64,000 nt of DNA from Lactonifactor sp. BIOML-A5 (GCF_009677585.1 NZ_WKYV01000007.1:50605-114604); one strand, 5' to 3'; shown: positions 44,110 to 52,611, counted from the first letter of the stretch. The notes: generated by a model not told the origin, from the sequence alone. A program made the numbers and translations.

Positions 44110-45126
44110 ATGAAATTACTATCAATAGCGGTTCCGTGCTACAATTCAGAAGCTTATATGCGCAAGTGCATTGATTCCCTGCTGCCGGGAGGAGAGCAGG
44201 TAGAGATCATAATCGTAGATGATGGATCTGCAGACAGTACTGCCGGGATCGCAGATGAATACGCAGAGAAATATCCGGACATTGTAAAGACGGTACATCA
44301 GGAAAATGGAGGACACGGCGCTGCAGTCAATACGGGAATTAAGAATGCTACCGGATTGTATTTCAAGGTCGTGGACAGCGACGACTGGGTGAATCTGGAG
44401 GCATATCAAAAGATCCTTGACACCATCAAGGATATTGCAGGGGGACCTTATACTCTGGACATGCTGATCAGTAATTTTGTATATGAAAAGCAGGGTGCCA
44501 AGAGGAAGAAGGTGATGAAGTACACCAAGTATCTGCCCCAGGACCGTATCTTCACCTGGGAGGATATGAGACATATGGGGACAGGCAAGTACATTTTGAT
44601 GCATTCGGTGATTTACCGAACAAAGCTGCTTCGGGAGTGCGGACTGGAGCTTCCCATGCATACATTTTATGTAGATAATCTGTTTGTATACCAGCCGCTG
44701 CCCAGTGTAAGGACAATGTATTATCTTAACGTTAATTTTTACCGTTATTTTATAGGGAGGGAAGATCAGTCTGTCCATGAAGACGTGATGATCCGAAGAA
44801 TTGATCAGCAGATAAAAGTAAATAAGCTTATGATAGAATCTATTGCATTGAAACGTCTCGACAATAAAAGAATGCGTCAATATATGCTGAACTACCTGGA
44901 TATTATCACGGCGGTTTCATCTATTATGCTGATCCGATCCGGGACTGATGAAAACTTTGAAAAGAAGAAAGAACTCTGGAAATATTTGAAGACGGCAGAT
45001 GCCCATCTCTACCGCAGACTACGGTTCGGACTGCTGGGGCGGTGCGTCAATCTTCCGGGCAGGAGCGGCCGGGAAGTATCGGTTGCCGTTTACCGAATGG
45101 TACAGAAGTTTTATGGATTTAACTAA
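44110..45126 (+). CDS. Family 2 glycosyltransferase
   Basis: 338 residues. The N-terminal GT-A domain has SIAVPCYNSEAYM, VDDGSADST and the acceptor-metal motif VVDSDDW. No long membrane segment is evident, so it is probably a cytoplasmic or peripheral transferase for a surface polysaccharide or glycolipid. The start directly follows the stop of mutY. Confidence 0.9.
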   Translation: MKLLSIAVPCYNSEAYMRKCIDSLLPGGEQVEIIIVDDGSADSTAGIADEYAEKYPDIVKTVHQENGGHGAAVNTGIKNATGLYFKVVDSDDWVNLEAYQKILDTIKDIAGGPYTLDMLISNFVYEKQGAKRKKVMKYTKYLPQDRIFTWEDMRHMGTGKYILMHSVIYRTKLLRECGLELPMHTFYVDNLFVYQPLPSVRTMYYLNVNFYRYFIGREDQSVHEDVMIRRIDQQIKVNKLMIESIALKRLDNKRMRQYMLNYLDIITAVSSIMLIRSGTDENFEKKKELWKYLKTADAHLYRRLRFGLLGRCVNLPGRSGREVSVAVYRMVQKFYGFN

Positions 45127-45129
45127 TAA

Positions 45130-45162
45130 AAAGGTTCCTGCCGATAATCGGAAGGAACCTTT
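45130..45162. terminator. Bidirectional terminator
   Basis: AAAGGTTCCT (45130-45139) pairs with AGGAACCTTT (45153-45162), between the convergent glycosyltransferase and PAP2 genes. Confidence 0.8.
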
Positions 45163-45169
45163 AACAGTT

Positions 45170-45832
45170 TCATTTGGCTGCAGCTTCTGCAGCTTTGGCT
45201 TTCTGGGGAGCCGTTCTGGGCTTGTATATTACCTGATAGCAGATAAAATATAAGGCAAAGGCCGTAATAACATCCAAAAGCGTATGCTGTTTCAAAAACA
45301 CGGTTGCCAGTACAATCAGCACTGTGAGAACCAGAGTGCCGCCTCTGACCGCTCTGTGTTTTTTCAGCCCTTCGCACTTGAATATGGCCGTACATGCCGC
45401 CACAGAATTAAAAACATGGATGCTGGGCAGTATATTAGTCGGCGTATCTATCCGGTAAAGATGCTTCACCATATCCACAAAGAGATTATTCCGGGCGAAT
45501 ACTACAGGCCGGAGATCCTGGGCATTGGGGTAGACATAAGAGATTACCAGAAACAGTGTCATGCCGATTCCAAGGGCTGTGATGAGCCTGTAATAATCGG
45601 CTTTATTCTTGTTGATAAAGGTGAAATAAAATACGGTTGCCGCTATGAAGGCAAACCATAAGAAGTATGGTACAATAAAGTATTCGCAAAAGGGAATTGC
45701 ATCATCAATTTTCATATGGATAATATGAAAACGTACATTATTCCGCTGCTCCAGGTACGTAAATCCCATCATGTATAGTATGCCGAAAACAGGAATTATC
45801 CAAGCGTGTTTGTATTTTTTAATGATATTCAA
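45170..45832 (-). CDS. PAP2-family membrane phosphatase
   Basis: 220 residues with about six membrane segments. The PAP2 motifs are present: PSIHVFNS near 140 and KQHTLLD near 187, with KxxxxxxRP-like segments earlier (QDLRPV). Relatives dephosphorylate undecaprenyl or phosphatidyl lipids or transfer phospho-inositol groups. The start is TTG at 45832, with GAGGTGA five bases upstream. GTG at 45841 is possible but overlaps that site. It has its own promoter and operator-like dyad. Confidence 0.82.
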   Translation of the reverse strand: MNIIKKYKHAWIIPVFGILYMMGFTYLEQRNNVRFHIIHMKIDDAIPFCEYFIVPYFLWFAFIAATVFYFTFINKNKADYYRLITALGIGMTLFLVISYVYPNAQDLRPVVFARNNLFVDMVKHLYRIDTPTNILPSIHVFNSVAACTAIFKCEGLKKHRAVRGGTLVLTVLIVLATVFLKQHTLLDVITAFALYFICYQVIYKPRTAPQKAKAAEAAAK

Positions 45833-45872
45833 AGGGGTCACCTCTTTAATTTATTGGTGAATATTTTTAATC

Positions 45873-45914
45873 AACTGCATTATAGCACAGGGATCTGAGG
45901 ATAACAATGCAGTT
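45873..45914 (-). promoter_or_regulatory. PAP2 promoter with overlapping operator dyad
   Basis: On the minus strand TTGTTA (45902-45907) and TATAAT (45879-45884) are separated by 17 bp. An inverted repeat AACTGCATT (45873-45881) / AATGCAGTT (45906-45914) overlaps both hexamers, so binding there would block polymerase. The regulator is unknown. Confidence 0.6.
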
Positions 45915-45950
45915 CATTTATATTTAAGAAAACGTTCACAAACTGGCTAT

Positions 45951-46080
45951 TTATCTTGTAAGCAGATAAGACTCCCGCCGCTATAGGTGGTGAGTAAATA
46001 ACAAAATCGTTTTGGTGGGAGTCCAATCTCCTTCCAAGATAAAGCCTCCGGCGGCTCACAGCAGGTACGCCGAGGCGTAC
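45951..46080 (+). ncRNA. Orphan structured element, IS605/TnpB right-end-like
   Basis: Nested pairs are visible: TTATCTTG (45951-45958) with CAAGATAA (46035-46042), and GACTCCCGCC (45970-45979) with GGTGGGAGTC (46014-46023). A smaller hairpin CCGCC-GCTATA-GGTGG (45975-45990) competes with the second stem. CGGCGG (46049-46054) could pair with CCGCCG as a pseudoknot. A final GTACGC/GCGTAC hairpin ends at 46080. From memory, a CTCCC-hairpin-TATA-GAGTAA pattern resembles the right end and omega-RNA region of IS200/IS605 elements, but no tnpA or tnpB is present. It may be a solitary relic or an independent RNA. Orientation is uncertain. Confidence 0.4.
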
Positions 46081-46085
46081 TTGAA

Positions 46086-46901
46086 TTATGAATTGGGTAT
46101 GAAGCTGTCAAAGATCAGGGAATCGTACCGGTTCAGGCAGCGCTCATATACCTTCTGAGATCGTATAGTCCACACCATGGTCATAGTCCCCAGCAGGCGG
46201 CGCAGGATGCAAAAGCTTATATTTTTAGTGTCTTTATAGCAGTAAGAAATAAAGTCCGGGCGGCTCAGCACGTTGGTGAGCAGATTCTTGACCAGGAAGC
46301 TTAACAGGTATCCGCCCTCTGCCACCGGTTTTGTGAGGTTGCTGGACAGCTGTCCTCTCACAACATCCGGACGGTGCAGCCGATACCAGAAAAGAGCCAG
46401 GGAATTAAAGGATTCAATGCAGTAGCTGCCTTTGTAGCCGGCCATCGCTTGATCTACAAGCGCACAGGTAGAGGTGCTGAAACAGGGCAGCTTAATCTCT
46501 ATCAGGAGCGGCACCTGTCCGTCCACCAGCTTCAGAACCTGGGAGAACAAAGGAATCTGTTCTTTGGTATGCAGCAGAGTAAGCTCTTTTAGCTGCTCAT
46601 AAGTTTTCTCTCTTACATGGATATCCAGACCGCACATGCGGCTCAGTGTGCTGTCGTGGAAGACTACCAGCTGCTGGTCCTTGGTGAGCTGCACATCCAG
46701 TTCAATTCCATAGCCTTTGCTTACCGCCCGGGAAAACGCAGGAAGAGAATTCTCCGGAATTCCGTTTTCATTGGAAAACAGCCCTCTGTGGGCAAACAGA
46801 ATATGGCGGAAGCTTCTGCTCTCTCTTCGGTGGGTAAACCTTGGAAGAATACAGAATATGTAAAGAAGGAACAGGATTAGTAAGCATGTCAGTATTTTCA
46901 T
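46086..46901 (-). CDS. Glycerophosphodiester phosphodiesterase
   Basis: 271 residues with an N-terminal membrane segment. GDPD motifs are clear: FAHRGLFSNENGIPENS, YGIELDVQLTKDQQLVVFHD and LLIEIKLP. It hydrolyses glycerophosphodiesters from lipids or teichoic acids, giving glycerol-3-phosphate and an alcohol. It follows the DAG kinase-like gene (start 46901, DAG kinase ends at 46952), so the two are probably co-transcribed on the minus strand. Confidence 0.9.
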   Translation of the reverse strand: MKILTCLLILFLLYIFCILPRFTHRRESRSFRHILFAHRGLFSNENGIPENSLPAFSRAVSKGYGIELDVQLTKDQQLVVFHDSTLSRMCGLDIHVREKTYEQLKELTLLHTKEQIPLFSQVLKLVDGQVPLLIEIKLPCFSTSTCALVDQAMAGYKGSYCIESFNSLALFWYRLHRPDVVRGQLSSNLTKPVAEGGYLLSFLVKNLLTNVLSRPDFISYCYKDTKNISFCILRRLLGTMTMVWTIRSQKVYERCLNRYDSLIFDSFIPNS

Positions 46902-46951
46902 GATTATTCAGACCTTTCTCTCTGTCATAATGCCGTATCATGGGTGGAGAC

Positions 46952-47872
46952 TCAGCCTGGGGTAATGACAGAAATCTGTTCCCTGGATATGGACAGGGAA
47001 ATGGAATCTGCATAACCGCAGGATTCCCCGTCACTGTGTACCGGGAGGGGGCGATCTGTATGAATATCTATCTGCCTGCAGGAAAACATATGTATCCCTC
47101 TCAGATGGATATGCTTTCCCCAAAAAGCTGTGGGGAGCATCAGAAGAATTTTGGGTTTGCTCAGATCTCCCACAACACAGATATGAAGCTTTCCGTCATT
47201 GCTTTTCGCTCCGGGGGCAAACTGAAATCCTCCGCCTTCGTATTTTTGGTTCATGACTGCGGTAAAATAAAGTCTGGGGAAATGCAGTGTCCGCTTTTTA
47301 TCCAGGCATATGCGGGCCTGACAGGGCTTGAATAAAAGAAGCTGCCGAAGGGCTATCCCCACGTAGGTGAGCTTGCCCAGTCCCAGGTGATTCAATGTAT
47401 CCTTGATGGGGGAGGAAAGTGCCTCATGGCAGATGGCTGCATCAAAGCCGATTCCTGCACTGACGCCAAAGCATCTGGTGTGATAACGGGTTTTCAGGGT
47501 ACCGATGTCCATCCTTGCAATGGTGTGGGAAGAAAGTATGAGAGAAAGCGCCTCCCCGGGATCGAAGGGGATGCCCATTCCCCGGGCAAAGTCGTTCCCT
47601 GAGCCGGTAGGTATGTAACCTAAGGTAATGCGGGCAGGGTGGGAAAAACCGTTCAGAACTTCATTGACAGTTCCGTCCCCTCCAACGACGATGACGGTGC
47701 ATGTGTGGTGCCTGTCTTCCAGTTCATGGGCCAGGCGGGCAGCGTGTTTTTTATATAGCGTAAAATAAGCTTCATAGGGAATCCCCCGGGGATCAAGCTC
47801 CTGCTGGATCCTATCCCAAATTACCGCACCATACCCGGAGCGTGAGCGGGGATTGATTATAAAATAGTACAT
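46952..47872 (-). CDS. Diacylglycerol/lipid kinase family protein (YegS/DgkB-like)
   Basis: 306 residues. The catalytic domain begins YFIINPRSRSGYG, and VIVVGGDGTVNEVLNG is the GGDGT ATP-binding motif, followed by GYIPTGSGNDFARG. The C-terminal domain has the usual beta-sandwich. Members phosphorylate diacylglycerol or related lipids. The start at 47872 has AAGGAGA upstream; a longer frame to 48034 is less likely. Divergent from mgsA and upstream of GDPD. Confidence 0.9.
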   Translation of the reverse strand: MYYFIINPRSRSGYGAVIWDRIQQELDPRGIPYEAYFTLYKKHAARLAHELEDRHHTCTVIVVGGDGTVNEVLNGFSHPARITLGYIPTGSGNDFARGMGIPFDPGEALSLILSSHTIARMDIGTLKTRYHTRCFGVSAGIGFDAAICHEALSSPIKDTLNHLGLGKLTYVGIALRQLLLFKPCQARICLDKKRTLHFPRLYFTAVMNQKYEGGGFQFAPGAKSNDGKLHICVVGDLSKPKILLMLPTAFWGKHIHLRGIHMFSCRQIDIHTDRPLPVHSDGESCGYADSISLSISREQISVITPG

Positions 47873-47937
47873 AATAGTTCTCCTTATCCTATTCCTATTG
47901 TAGCAGTTTGATGCATACAGAACAAGGAAAAATGAAT

Positions 47938-47965
47938 TTGCATTTGCCGGAAAGTGTGATACTAT
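47938..47965 (+). promoter_or_regulatory. Promoter of mgsA
   Basis: TTGCAT (47938-47943), 16-bp spacer, TACTAT (47960-47965). The predicted transcription start lies near 47972, downstream of an in-frame ATG at 47964, which supports the later start codon at 48006. Confidence 0.55.
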
Positions 47966-48005
47966 GAAAAAGGAAATACAAAAGCCTAAGAAAGAGGAGA
48001 AAAGC

Positions 48006-48476
48006 ATGAACGAAGATTTTGTGACATTTACCATTCGTAAGAAAAAAAATATTGCATTGATTGCCCATGATAATGAAAAACCAAAATTAATCCAATGGTG
48101 TAAAGATAATTATGAGATATTAAAAGAGCATTCTCTCTACGGAACCGGCACAACGGCGAGGATGATTACCGATAAAGCGGGCTTGTCTGTGAAGGGATAT
48201 AACAGCGGTCCCCTGGGCGGTGACCAGCAGATTGGAGCGAAGATTGTAGAAGGAGTTATTGATTTTGTGGTATTTTTCTCAGATCCGCTGACTGCCCAGC
48301 CCCACGATCCTGATGTGAAGGCCCTGATGAGGATTGCCCAGGTCTATGATATCCCTATGGCCATTAATAAGGCTACGGCTGATTTTATGCTGAATTCCAG
48401 ATATATGGCGGAAGAATATGACCATGAAGTGATTAATTTTAAGAAAAGCGTAGACGACCGGGCGGAGACTATGTAA
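48006..48476 (+). CDS. mgsA: Methylglyoxal synthase
   Basis: 156 residues. It converts dihydroxyacetone phosphate to methylglyoxal and phosphate, a bypass that relieves phosphate shortage or excess sugar phosphate. NIALIAHDNEK, LYGTGTTA, SGPLGGDQQIGA and FFSDPLTAQPHDPDV with its catalytic Asp residues are intact. AGAGGAGA lies seven bases before the start. Next gene is a peptidoglycan amidase, with no obvious link. Confidence 0.95.
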   Translation: MNEDFVTFTIRKKKNIALIAHDNEKPKLIQWCKDNYEILKEHSLYGTGTTARMITDKAGLSVKGYNSGPLGGDQQIGAKIVEGVIDFVVFFSDPLTAQPHDPDVKALMRIAQVYDIPMAINKATADFMLNSRYMAEEYDHEVINFKKSVDDRAETM

Positions 48477-48542
48477 ATCTTATGTGCCCGGATTCCAGCA
48501 GTCTGCATACACTAATTATAAAGCAATGCAAGGAGTCTAAAA

Positions 48543-49304
48543 TTGGCATATAAGATAGTAATCGATGCCGGACACGGAGGCACGGATCCGGGTGCGGTTT
48601 ATCAGGGACGGCAGGAAAAGGACGATAATCTTCGCCTGGCACTTGCGGTAGGCCAGATTCTGGAAGATAACGGAGTAGATGTAGTATATACCAGAACCAC
48701 AGATGTGTATCAGACACCCTTTGAAAAAGCTACGATAGCAAATGAGTCCGGAGCTGATTTTTTTATTTCATTTCACCGTAATTCCAGTCCCCGGCCCAAC
48801 CAGTATTCCGGAGTGGAGACGCTGGTATACGATAAATCAGGAGAAAAGCTGGATATGGCTGAGAATATCAACGGCGCTCTTGGAGAACTGGGATTCAATG
48901 AGCTGGGGGTGACGGCCAGACCGGGGCTTGTGGTTTTGAGAAGAACAAAGATGCCTGCGGTGCTCATTGAGACAGGATTTATCAATACAGACGAAGACAA
49001 TCAGAGGTTCGATGCACAGTTTGATGAGATAGCACAGGCAATTGCTGCAGCTATTATGGGAACCTTAGATGAGGAGACCGTGGAGGAACCTTCCCTGTAC
49101 CGGGTACAGGTAGGTCTTTTCCGGGTAAAGAGCAATGCAGATAATCTGCTGTACGAATTGCTGGATAAAGGCTATCCTGCGTTTATGCTGGATGAGGACG
49201 GATACTATAAGGTGCAGGTAGGTGCCTTCAGACAGCTGGATAATGCCATCAAGATGGAGCAGAGACTGCGCAGGGATGGATACAGTACTTTAATTACAAC
49301 GTAA
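48543..49304 (+). CDS. N-acetylmuramoyl-L-alanine amidase with SPOR domain (TTG start)
   Basis: 253 residues. An amidase_3 domain (about 1-175) has the zinc ligands DAGHGGTDPG, the NESGADFFISFHRNSS segment and a late ALIETGFIN-like motif (VLIETGFIN). A C-terminal SPOR-like domain (about 185-250) has YRVQVGLFR and YYKVQVGAFR repeats that bind denuded glycan. It cleaves the peptide from the glycan. No signal peptide is visible, unusual for a wall amidase, so it may be used at sporulation or lysis. The TTG start at 48543 has AAGGAGT upstream. Confidence 0.88.
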   Translation: MAYKIVIDAGHGGTDPGAVYQGRQEKDDNLRLALAVGQILEDNGVDVVYTRTTDVYQTPFEKATIANESGADFFISFHRNSSPRPNQYSGVETLVYDKSGEKLDMAENINGALGELGFNELGVTARPGLVVLRRTKMPAVLIETGFINTDEDNQRFDAQFDEIAQAIAAAIMGTLDEETVEEPSLYRVQVGLFRVKSNADNLLYELLDKGYPAFMLDEDGYYKVQVGAFRQLDNAIKMEQRLRRDGYSTLITT

Positions 49305-49310
49305 CAGGGG

Positions 49311-49349
49311 CTGAGGCCCGCAGGCAGCAGATTTGCCTGTGGGCCTCAG
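49311..49349. terminator. Bidirectional terminator
   Basis: A 16-bp stem (49311-49326 with 49334-49349, one G-U pair) between the convergent amidase and MerR genes, with TTTT after it on the plus strand. Confidence 0.85.
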
Positions 49350-49368
49350 GTGTTTTCAGTATGTTGAT

Positions 49369-49782
49369 CTATCCTACAGCTTCTTCTCCGTTCCTCGCTG
49401 CTTTCATATCCAGAAGTTTCTTTTCCACACGCATCAGCCCCTGCTCATAATGCTCGATTTTCTGATTCAGCCGATCCAGGGAGGCCTGCATATCATTCAT
49501 ACGCACCAGAAGCTGGTCCCTCTGTTCCGCTAACAATGTCTTTCTTGCCTCCAGCGTGGAATCTCCCTGCTGAAAAAGACTTACGTATTCAATCAGGGCG
49601 TCAATCTGAACCCCAGACTTTCGCATGCACTTCATAAGCTCGATCCAGGCGCAGGATTCTTCTCCATAATCCCGGATGCCGCTTTTAGTCCTGGGAACAG
49701 GGGGGATCAGTCCGATCCGTTCATAATAGCGAAGGGTGTCTGCCGAAAGACCGAATTTTTTGCTTACTTCTGTTATCGTCAT
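49369..49782 (-). CDS. MerR-family transcriptional regulator
   Basis: 137 residues. MTITEVSKKFGLSADTLRYY is the MerR winged helix-turn-helix, followed by a coiled-coil dimerisation helix (about 75-125). The C-terminus lacks the Cys pairs of metal sensors, so it more likely senses an organic or redox signal, like the YraB/NolA-type regulators. AAAAAGGAGAG precedes the start. It is transcribed away from mntP. Confidence 0.9.
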   Translation of the reverse strand: MTITEVSKKFGLSADTLRYYERIGLIPPVPRTKSGIRDYGEESCAWIELMKCMRKSGVQIDALIEYVSLFQQGDSTLEARKTLLAEQRDQLLVRMNDMQASLDRLNQKIEHYEQGLMRVEKKLLDMKAARNGEEAVG

Positions 49783-49886
49783 AGGGAATCTCTCCTTTTT
49801 ACCAATGCATTTAGTTACTTACTTATATCATACCATCTGAAGGCGGGGGCTGGTCAAGTAAGTTTGGAAAAGCAGGTAAATATTTC

Positions 49887-49915
49887 TTGAAATCCCTGCC
49901 GCTTGATGATAAAAT
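49887..49915 (+). promoter_or_regulatory. Promoter of the mntP leader
   Basis: TTGAAA (49887-49892), a 17-bp spacer and TAAAAT (49910-49915) precede the riboswitch; transcription would start near 49922. Confidence 0.75.
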
Positions 49916-49921
49916 GTTATC

Positions 49922-50045
49922 AATTCGTGAGGGAGTAATTGGCGTGGATACGTGGTAAGTCAACATACTGGCCGTGACGGCCTGGCTTATCTTAATTAAT
50001 GAGACTCATGTATGGTGCCCACTGTACATGCGTCTTTTTTTATTA
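49922..50045 (+). ncRNA. yybP-ykoY (manganese) riboswitch with terminator
   Basis: The leader carries the family's conserved parts: GGGAGTA near 49930, GTCAACATACTGG near 49958, GGCCTGGCTT and GAGACT near 50001. It then ends in a hairpin, CATGTA (50007-50012) with TACATG (50025-50030), followed by a T-run near 50034-50041. This class senses Mn2+ and often controls manganese exporters, and mntP follows. Mn2+ binding is expected to prevent termination and switch on mntP. Remaining leader (50046-50167) holds no other motif that I recognise. Confidence 0.85.
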
Positions 50046-50167
50046 CACAGAAAAGCTCTCCGGGCTGGATGCGCGCTGCTGAAAAATCTGCCCCTTCGTG
50101 TGTGAATATCATGCAAAAGCTGAAAATGGCAGTGGCGGCACACTAGGATAATACAGGAGGATGGAAT

Positions 50168-50737
50168 ATGGGAATAATGGAATTGTTTTTGCTGGCAGTG
50201 GGATTGTCTATGGATGCCTTTGCGGTGTCCGTCTGTAAGGGGCTGGCTATGCAGAAGATTACGGTAAAGAGAGCCGGAATCGTTGGACTCTGGTTCGGGG
50301 GATTTCAGGCTCTGATGCCTTTGCTGGGATATGTGCTGGGAGTGCAGTTTAAGGAAAAGATCACTGCCGTGGATCACTGGATTGCATTTGTACTTCTGGC
50401 CTTAATCGGTGGGAATATGGTTAGGGAAGCCCTGTCCGGGGAATGTACAGAGTGCGGTGATACAGATGCATCCCTGGATGTAAAAACAATGTTTCTTTTG
50501 GCAGTGGCTACCAGCGTTGACGCTCTGGCGGTAGGCATTACCTTTGCATTCCTTGAGGTGCACATTATCCGGGCAATTTCCTTCATAGGCATTGTGACAT
50601 TTGCCCTCTCGGCGGTTGGTGTGAAAGTCGGAAATATTTTCGGGACCAGGTATAAAGCAAAAGCAGAGCTGGCCGGCGGAGTCATATTGATACTCATCGG
50701 AGGAAAGATTCTTCTGGAACATCTGGGATTCCTGTAA
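50168..50737 (+). CDS. mntP: Manganese efflux pump
   Basis: 189 residues with six predicted membrane helices. The paired motif [13 protein letters not shown] near the N-terminus and [12 protein letters not shown] near residue 118 carry the conserved Asp residues of MntP/YebN, each in a membrane helix. It exports Mn2+. The preceding manganese riboswitch supports this assignment. ACAGGAGG precedes the start. Confidence 0.95.
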   Translation: MGIMELFLLAVGLSMDAFAVSVCKGLAMQKITVKRAGIVGLWFGGFQALMPLLGYVLGVQFKEKITAVDHWIAFVLLALIGGNMVREALSGECTECGDTDASLDVKTMFLLAVATSVDALAVGITFAFLEVHIIRAISFIGIVTFALSAVGVKVGNIFGTRYKAKAELAGGVILILIGGKILLEHLGFL

Positions 50738-50760
50738 GAAAAAAGAAAAAGTAGGGAAAA

Positions 50761-50803
50761 TGTGATAAACGTCACCGAACATAAGCATTGGATCCGTTAT
50801 AAT
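50761..50803 (+). promoter_or_regulatory. Crp/Fnr-type palindrome at -41.5 with -10 element
   Basis: TGTGATAAACGTCACC (50761-50776) matches the TGTGA-N6-TCACA Crp/Fnr pattern with one change. TATAAT (50798-50803) lies with its centre exactly 32 bp downstream, which places the palindrome at about -41.5 from the expected start. No -35 is evident, as in class II activated promoters. The adjacent gene encodes a Crp/Fnr protein, so positive self-control is the simplest reading. Confidence 0.65.
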
Positions 50804-50841
50804 TACTGATGTAAGAAGCGGGACAGGAAAGGGTAGTTAGA

Positions 50842-51540
50842 GTGTACCGTATGAGAGATATTGTAAGAAATGAAGTAAAGAAGCTAAAGATTTTCCAGGA
50901 GGTTCCGGATAGTTTGATTCAGACAATTCTGAACCAGGCACAGATGGTTGACTATGAAAAAAGGGAAATGATATACCGTGCAAAGGAAACAGTGGGATTT
51001 GTCTATATTGTGCTGGCCGGCGAGGCTGTAGTCTATAATATTACTAAGCACGGCAACCGCAAAGTCATTTTCATTCTGGGAAAGGGCAGTCTTCTCAACT
51101 ACAATATCATAAGCAAAACCCAGGCGTCAGTCTTCTGTGAGGCGGCAAGTGGGCTGACGGTGCTGAAAATCCCTCAGACCCTGTTTGTTAAATTGATGGA
51201 ACAGGAACCTGCCTGGATGTGCGCGGTTATGAGAGAATATGAGCGGTACATCTGGAGGCTGAGCCATCAGCTGAAAAATACCACAGGCAATATGTATCTG
51301 GAGCGGAAGATTGCAGCTAAGCTGTGGAAGCTGGGCAGAGATTTCGGTGTGCAGACTCCTGCTGGTGTGAAGGTCGACATAGAGATGACTATGAATCTGA
51401 TGGCGGATCTGGTGGGGGCACCCAGGGAAAATGTCTCAAGAGCATGTAAAAACCTCAGCAGCCAGGATTTGATTGTTTATAAAAACAAACATTTCTGGAT
51501 TCCGGATCCTGAGGCACTGGCCGGATTTTATAAGGCCTAA
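50842..51540 (+). CDS. Crp/Fnr-family regulator
   Basis: 232 residues. An N-terminal cyclic-nucleotide-type sensory barrel (about 20-135) leads to a C-terminal helix-turn-helix with MTMNLMADLVGAPRENVSRACKN near 188-210. No N-terminal Cys cluster as in Fnr is present, so oxygen sensing by Fe-S is unlikely; the effector is unknown. A GTG start at 50842 has AAAGGG eight bases upstream; an ATG at 50851 is the alternative. It is followed 54 bases later by asrA, so it probably regulates sulfite reduction. Confidence 0.88.
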   Translation: MYRMRDIVRNEVKKLKIFQEVPDSLIQTILNQAQMVDYEKREMIYRAKETVGFVYIVLAGEAVVYNITKHGNRKVIFILGKGSLLNYNIISKTQASVFCEAASGLTVLKIPQTLFVKLMEQEPAWMCAVMREYERYIWRLSHQLKNTTGNMYLERKIAAKLWKLGRDFGVQTPAGVKVDIEMTMNLMADLVGAPRENVSRACKNLSSQDLIVYKNKHFWIPDPEALAGFYKA

Positions 51541-51594
51541 TCCAGGCTCACAGATACAGGCAGAGATGGCTGATATTCAGAAAGGATGGAAACA

Positions 51595-52611
51595 ATGGGT
51601 ACGTTATTGCAGAGAGAGACAGCAGACGCATTCTTAGAGCGGCTGCGGGAAACCTACCGGGTTTATGCCCCAAAGGTATTTCCTATGGAAGGGTGCTTCT
51701 CAGACACAGACAGCATCCGGTACGGAGAGATTCAGGGGTGGGACGAGATTGTATGGGATAAAAAGTCAGACTACAGCTTTAAAGAGGTGCTGCTTCCCAT
51801 CTCTCAGACAATTCTTTATTTCACAGAAGATGAGATGAAGGTTCCAAAAGAGGAGGAGAAAGGAAATCTGATACTTGTAAGGAGCTGTGATCTTCACAGT
51901 GTCAGGCGCCTGGATGAGATCTATTTGAAAAATGGCGCGGAGGATTATTATTATAAAAGGATACGGGAGAATACCAGGTTTATCCTGATGGGATGCCCGG
52001 AATCCTTTGACTCCTGCATCTGTGTATCTATGGGAACCAATAAAAGTACAGACTACGATGCCTATCTGAGGATGGATGGACAGGGGGTTTACCTGGATTG
52101 CAGAGATGAGGAGCTGGGCAGAATCCTGAAAGCATTTCAGGGAGAAGAAACGGAAATACCCGTAGAATATGTGACGAAGAATCCGGTTCAGACCGAAATT
52201 CCGGAGGAATTGCCCGCAGGGATCCAGAATCATGATATGTGGAAAGAGTATACCGGCAGGTGTATTGGCTGCGGACGCTGTAATTTTGTCTGTCCTACCT
52301 GTACCTGTTTTACCATGCAGGATATTTTTTATAAGGACAATGACCGGACGGGAGAGAGACGCAGAGTATGGGCTTCCTGCCAGGTGGACGGCTATACAGA
52401 TATAGCGGGAAATATCAGCTTCCGGCAGGATCAGGGGCAGAGAATGCGCTTCAAGGTATTACATAAGGTATATGACTATAAGAAAAGATTCGGATATCAC
52501 ATGTGTGTGGGCTGCGGCCGCTGCGAGGATGCATGTCCGGAATATATCTCTTATCTGGCCTGTCTTCAGAAACTAGGCCGGGCGGCAAAGGAGGGACAGG
52601 ATAATGAGTAA
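51595..52611 (+). CDS. asrA: Anaerobic sulfite reductase subunit A
   Basis: 338 residues. AsrA is an electron-transfer protein with two [4Fe-4S] clusters. They are seen here as CIGCGRCNFVCP near residue 225 and CVGCGRCEDACP near 305. The N-terminal part is the domain unique to this family. It passes electrons from AsrB/NADH to the sulfite-reducing AsrC. The start at 51595 is preferred over 51586 because it is spaced better from AGAAAGG. It overlaps asrB by eight bases. Confidence 0.93.
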   Translation: MGTLLQRETADAFLERLRETYRVYAPKVFPMEGCFSDTDSIRYGEIQGWDEIVWDKKSDYSFKEVLLPISQTILYFTEDEMKVPKEEEKGNLILVRSCDLHSVRRLDEIYLKNGAEDYYYKRIRENTRFILMGCPESFDSCICVSMGTNKSTDYDAYLRMDGQGVYLDCRDEELGRILKAFQGEETEIPVEYVTKNPVQTEIPEELPAGIQNHDMWKEYTGRCIGCGRCNFVCPTCTCFTMQDIFYKDNDRTGERRRVWASCQVDGYTDIAGNISFRQDQGQRMRFKVLHKVYDYKKRFGYHMCVGCGRCEDACPEYISYLACLQKLGRAAKEGQDNE

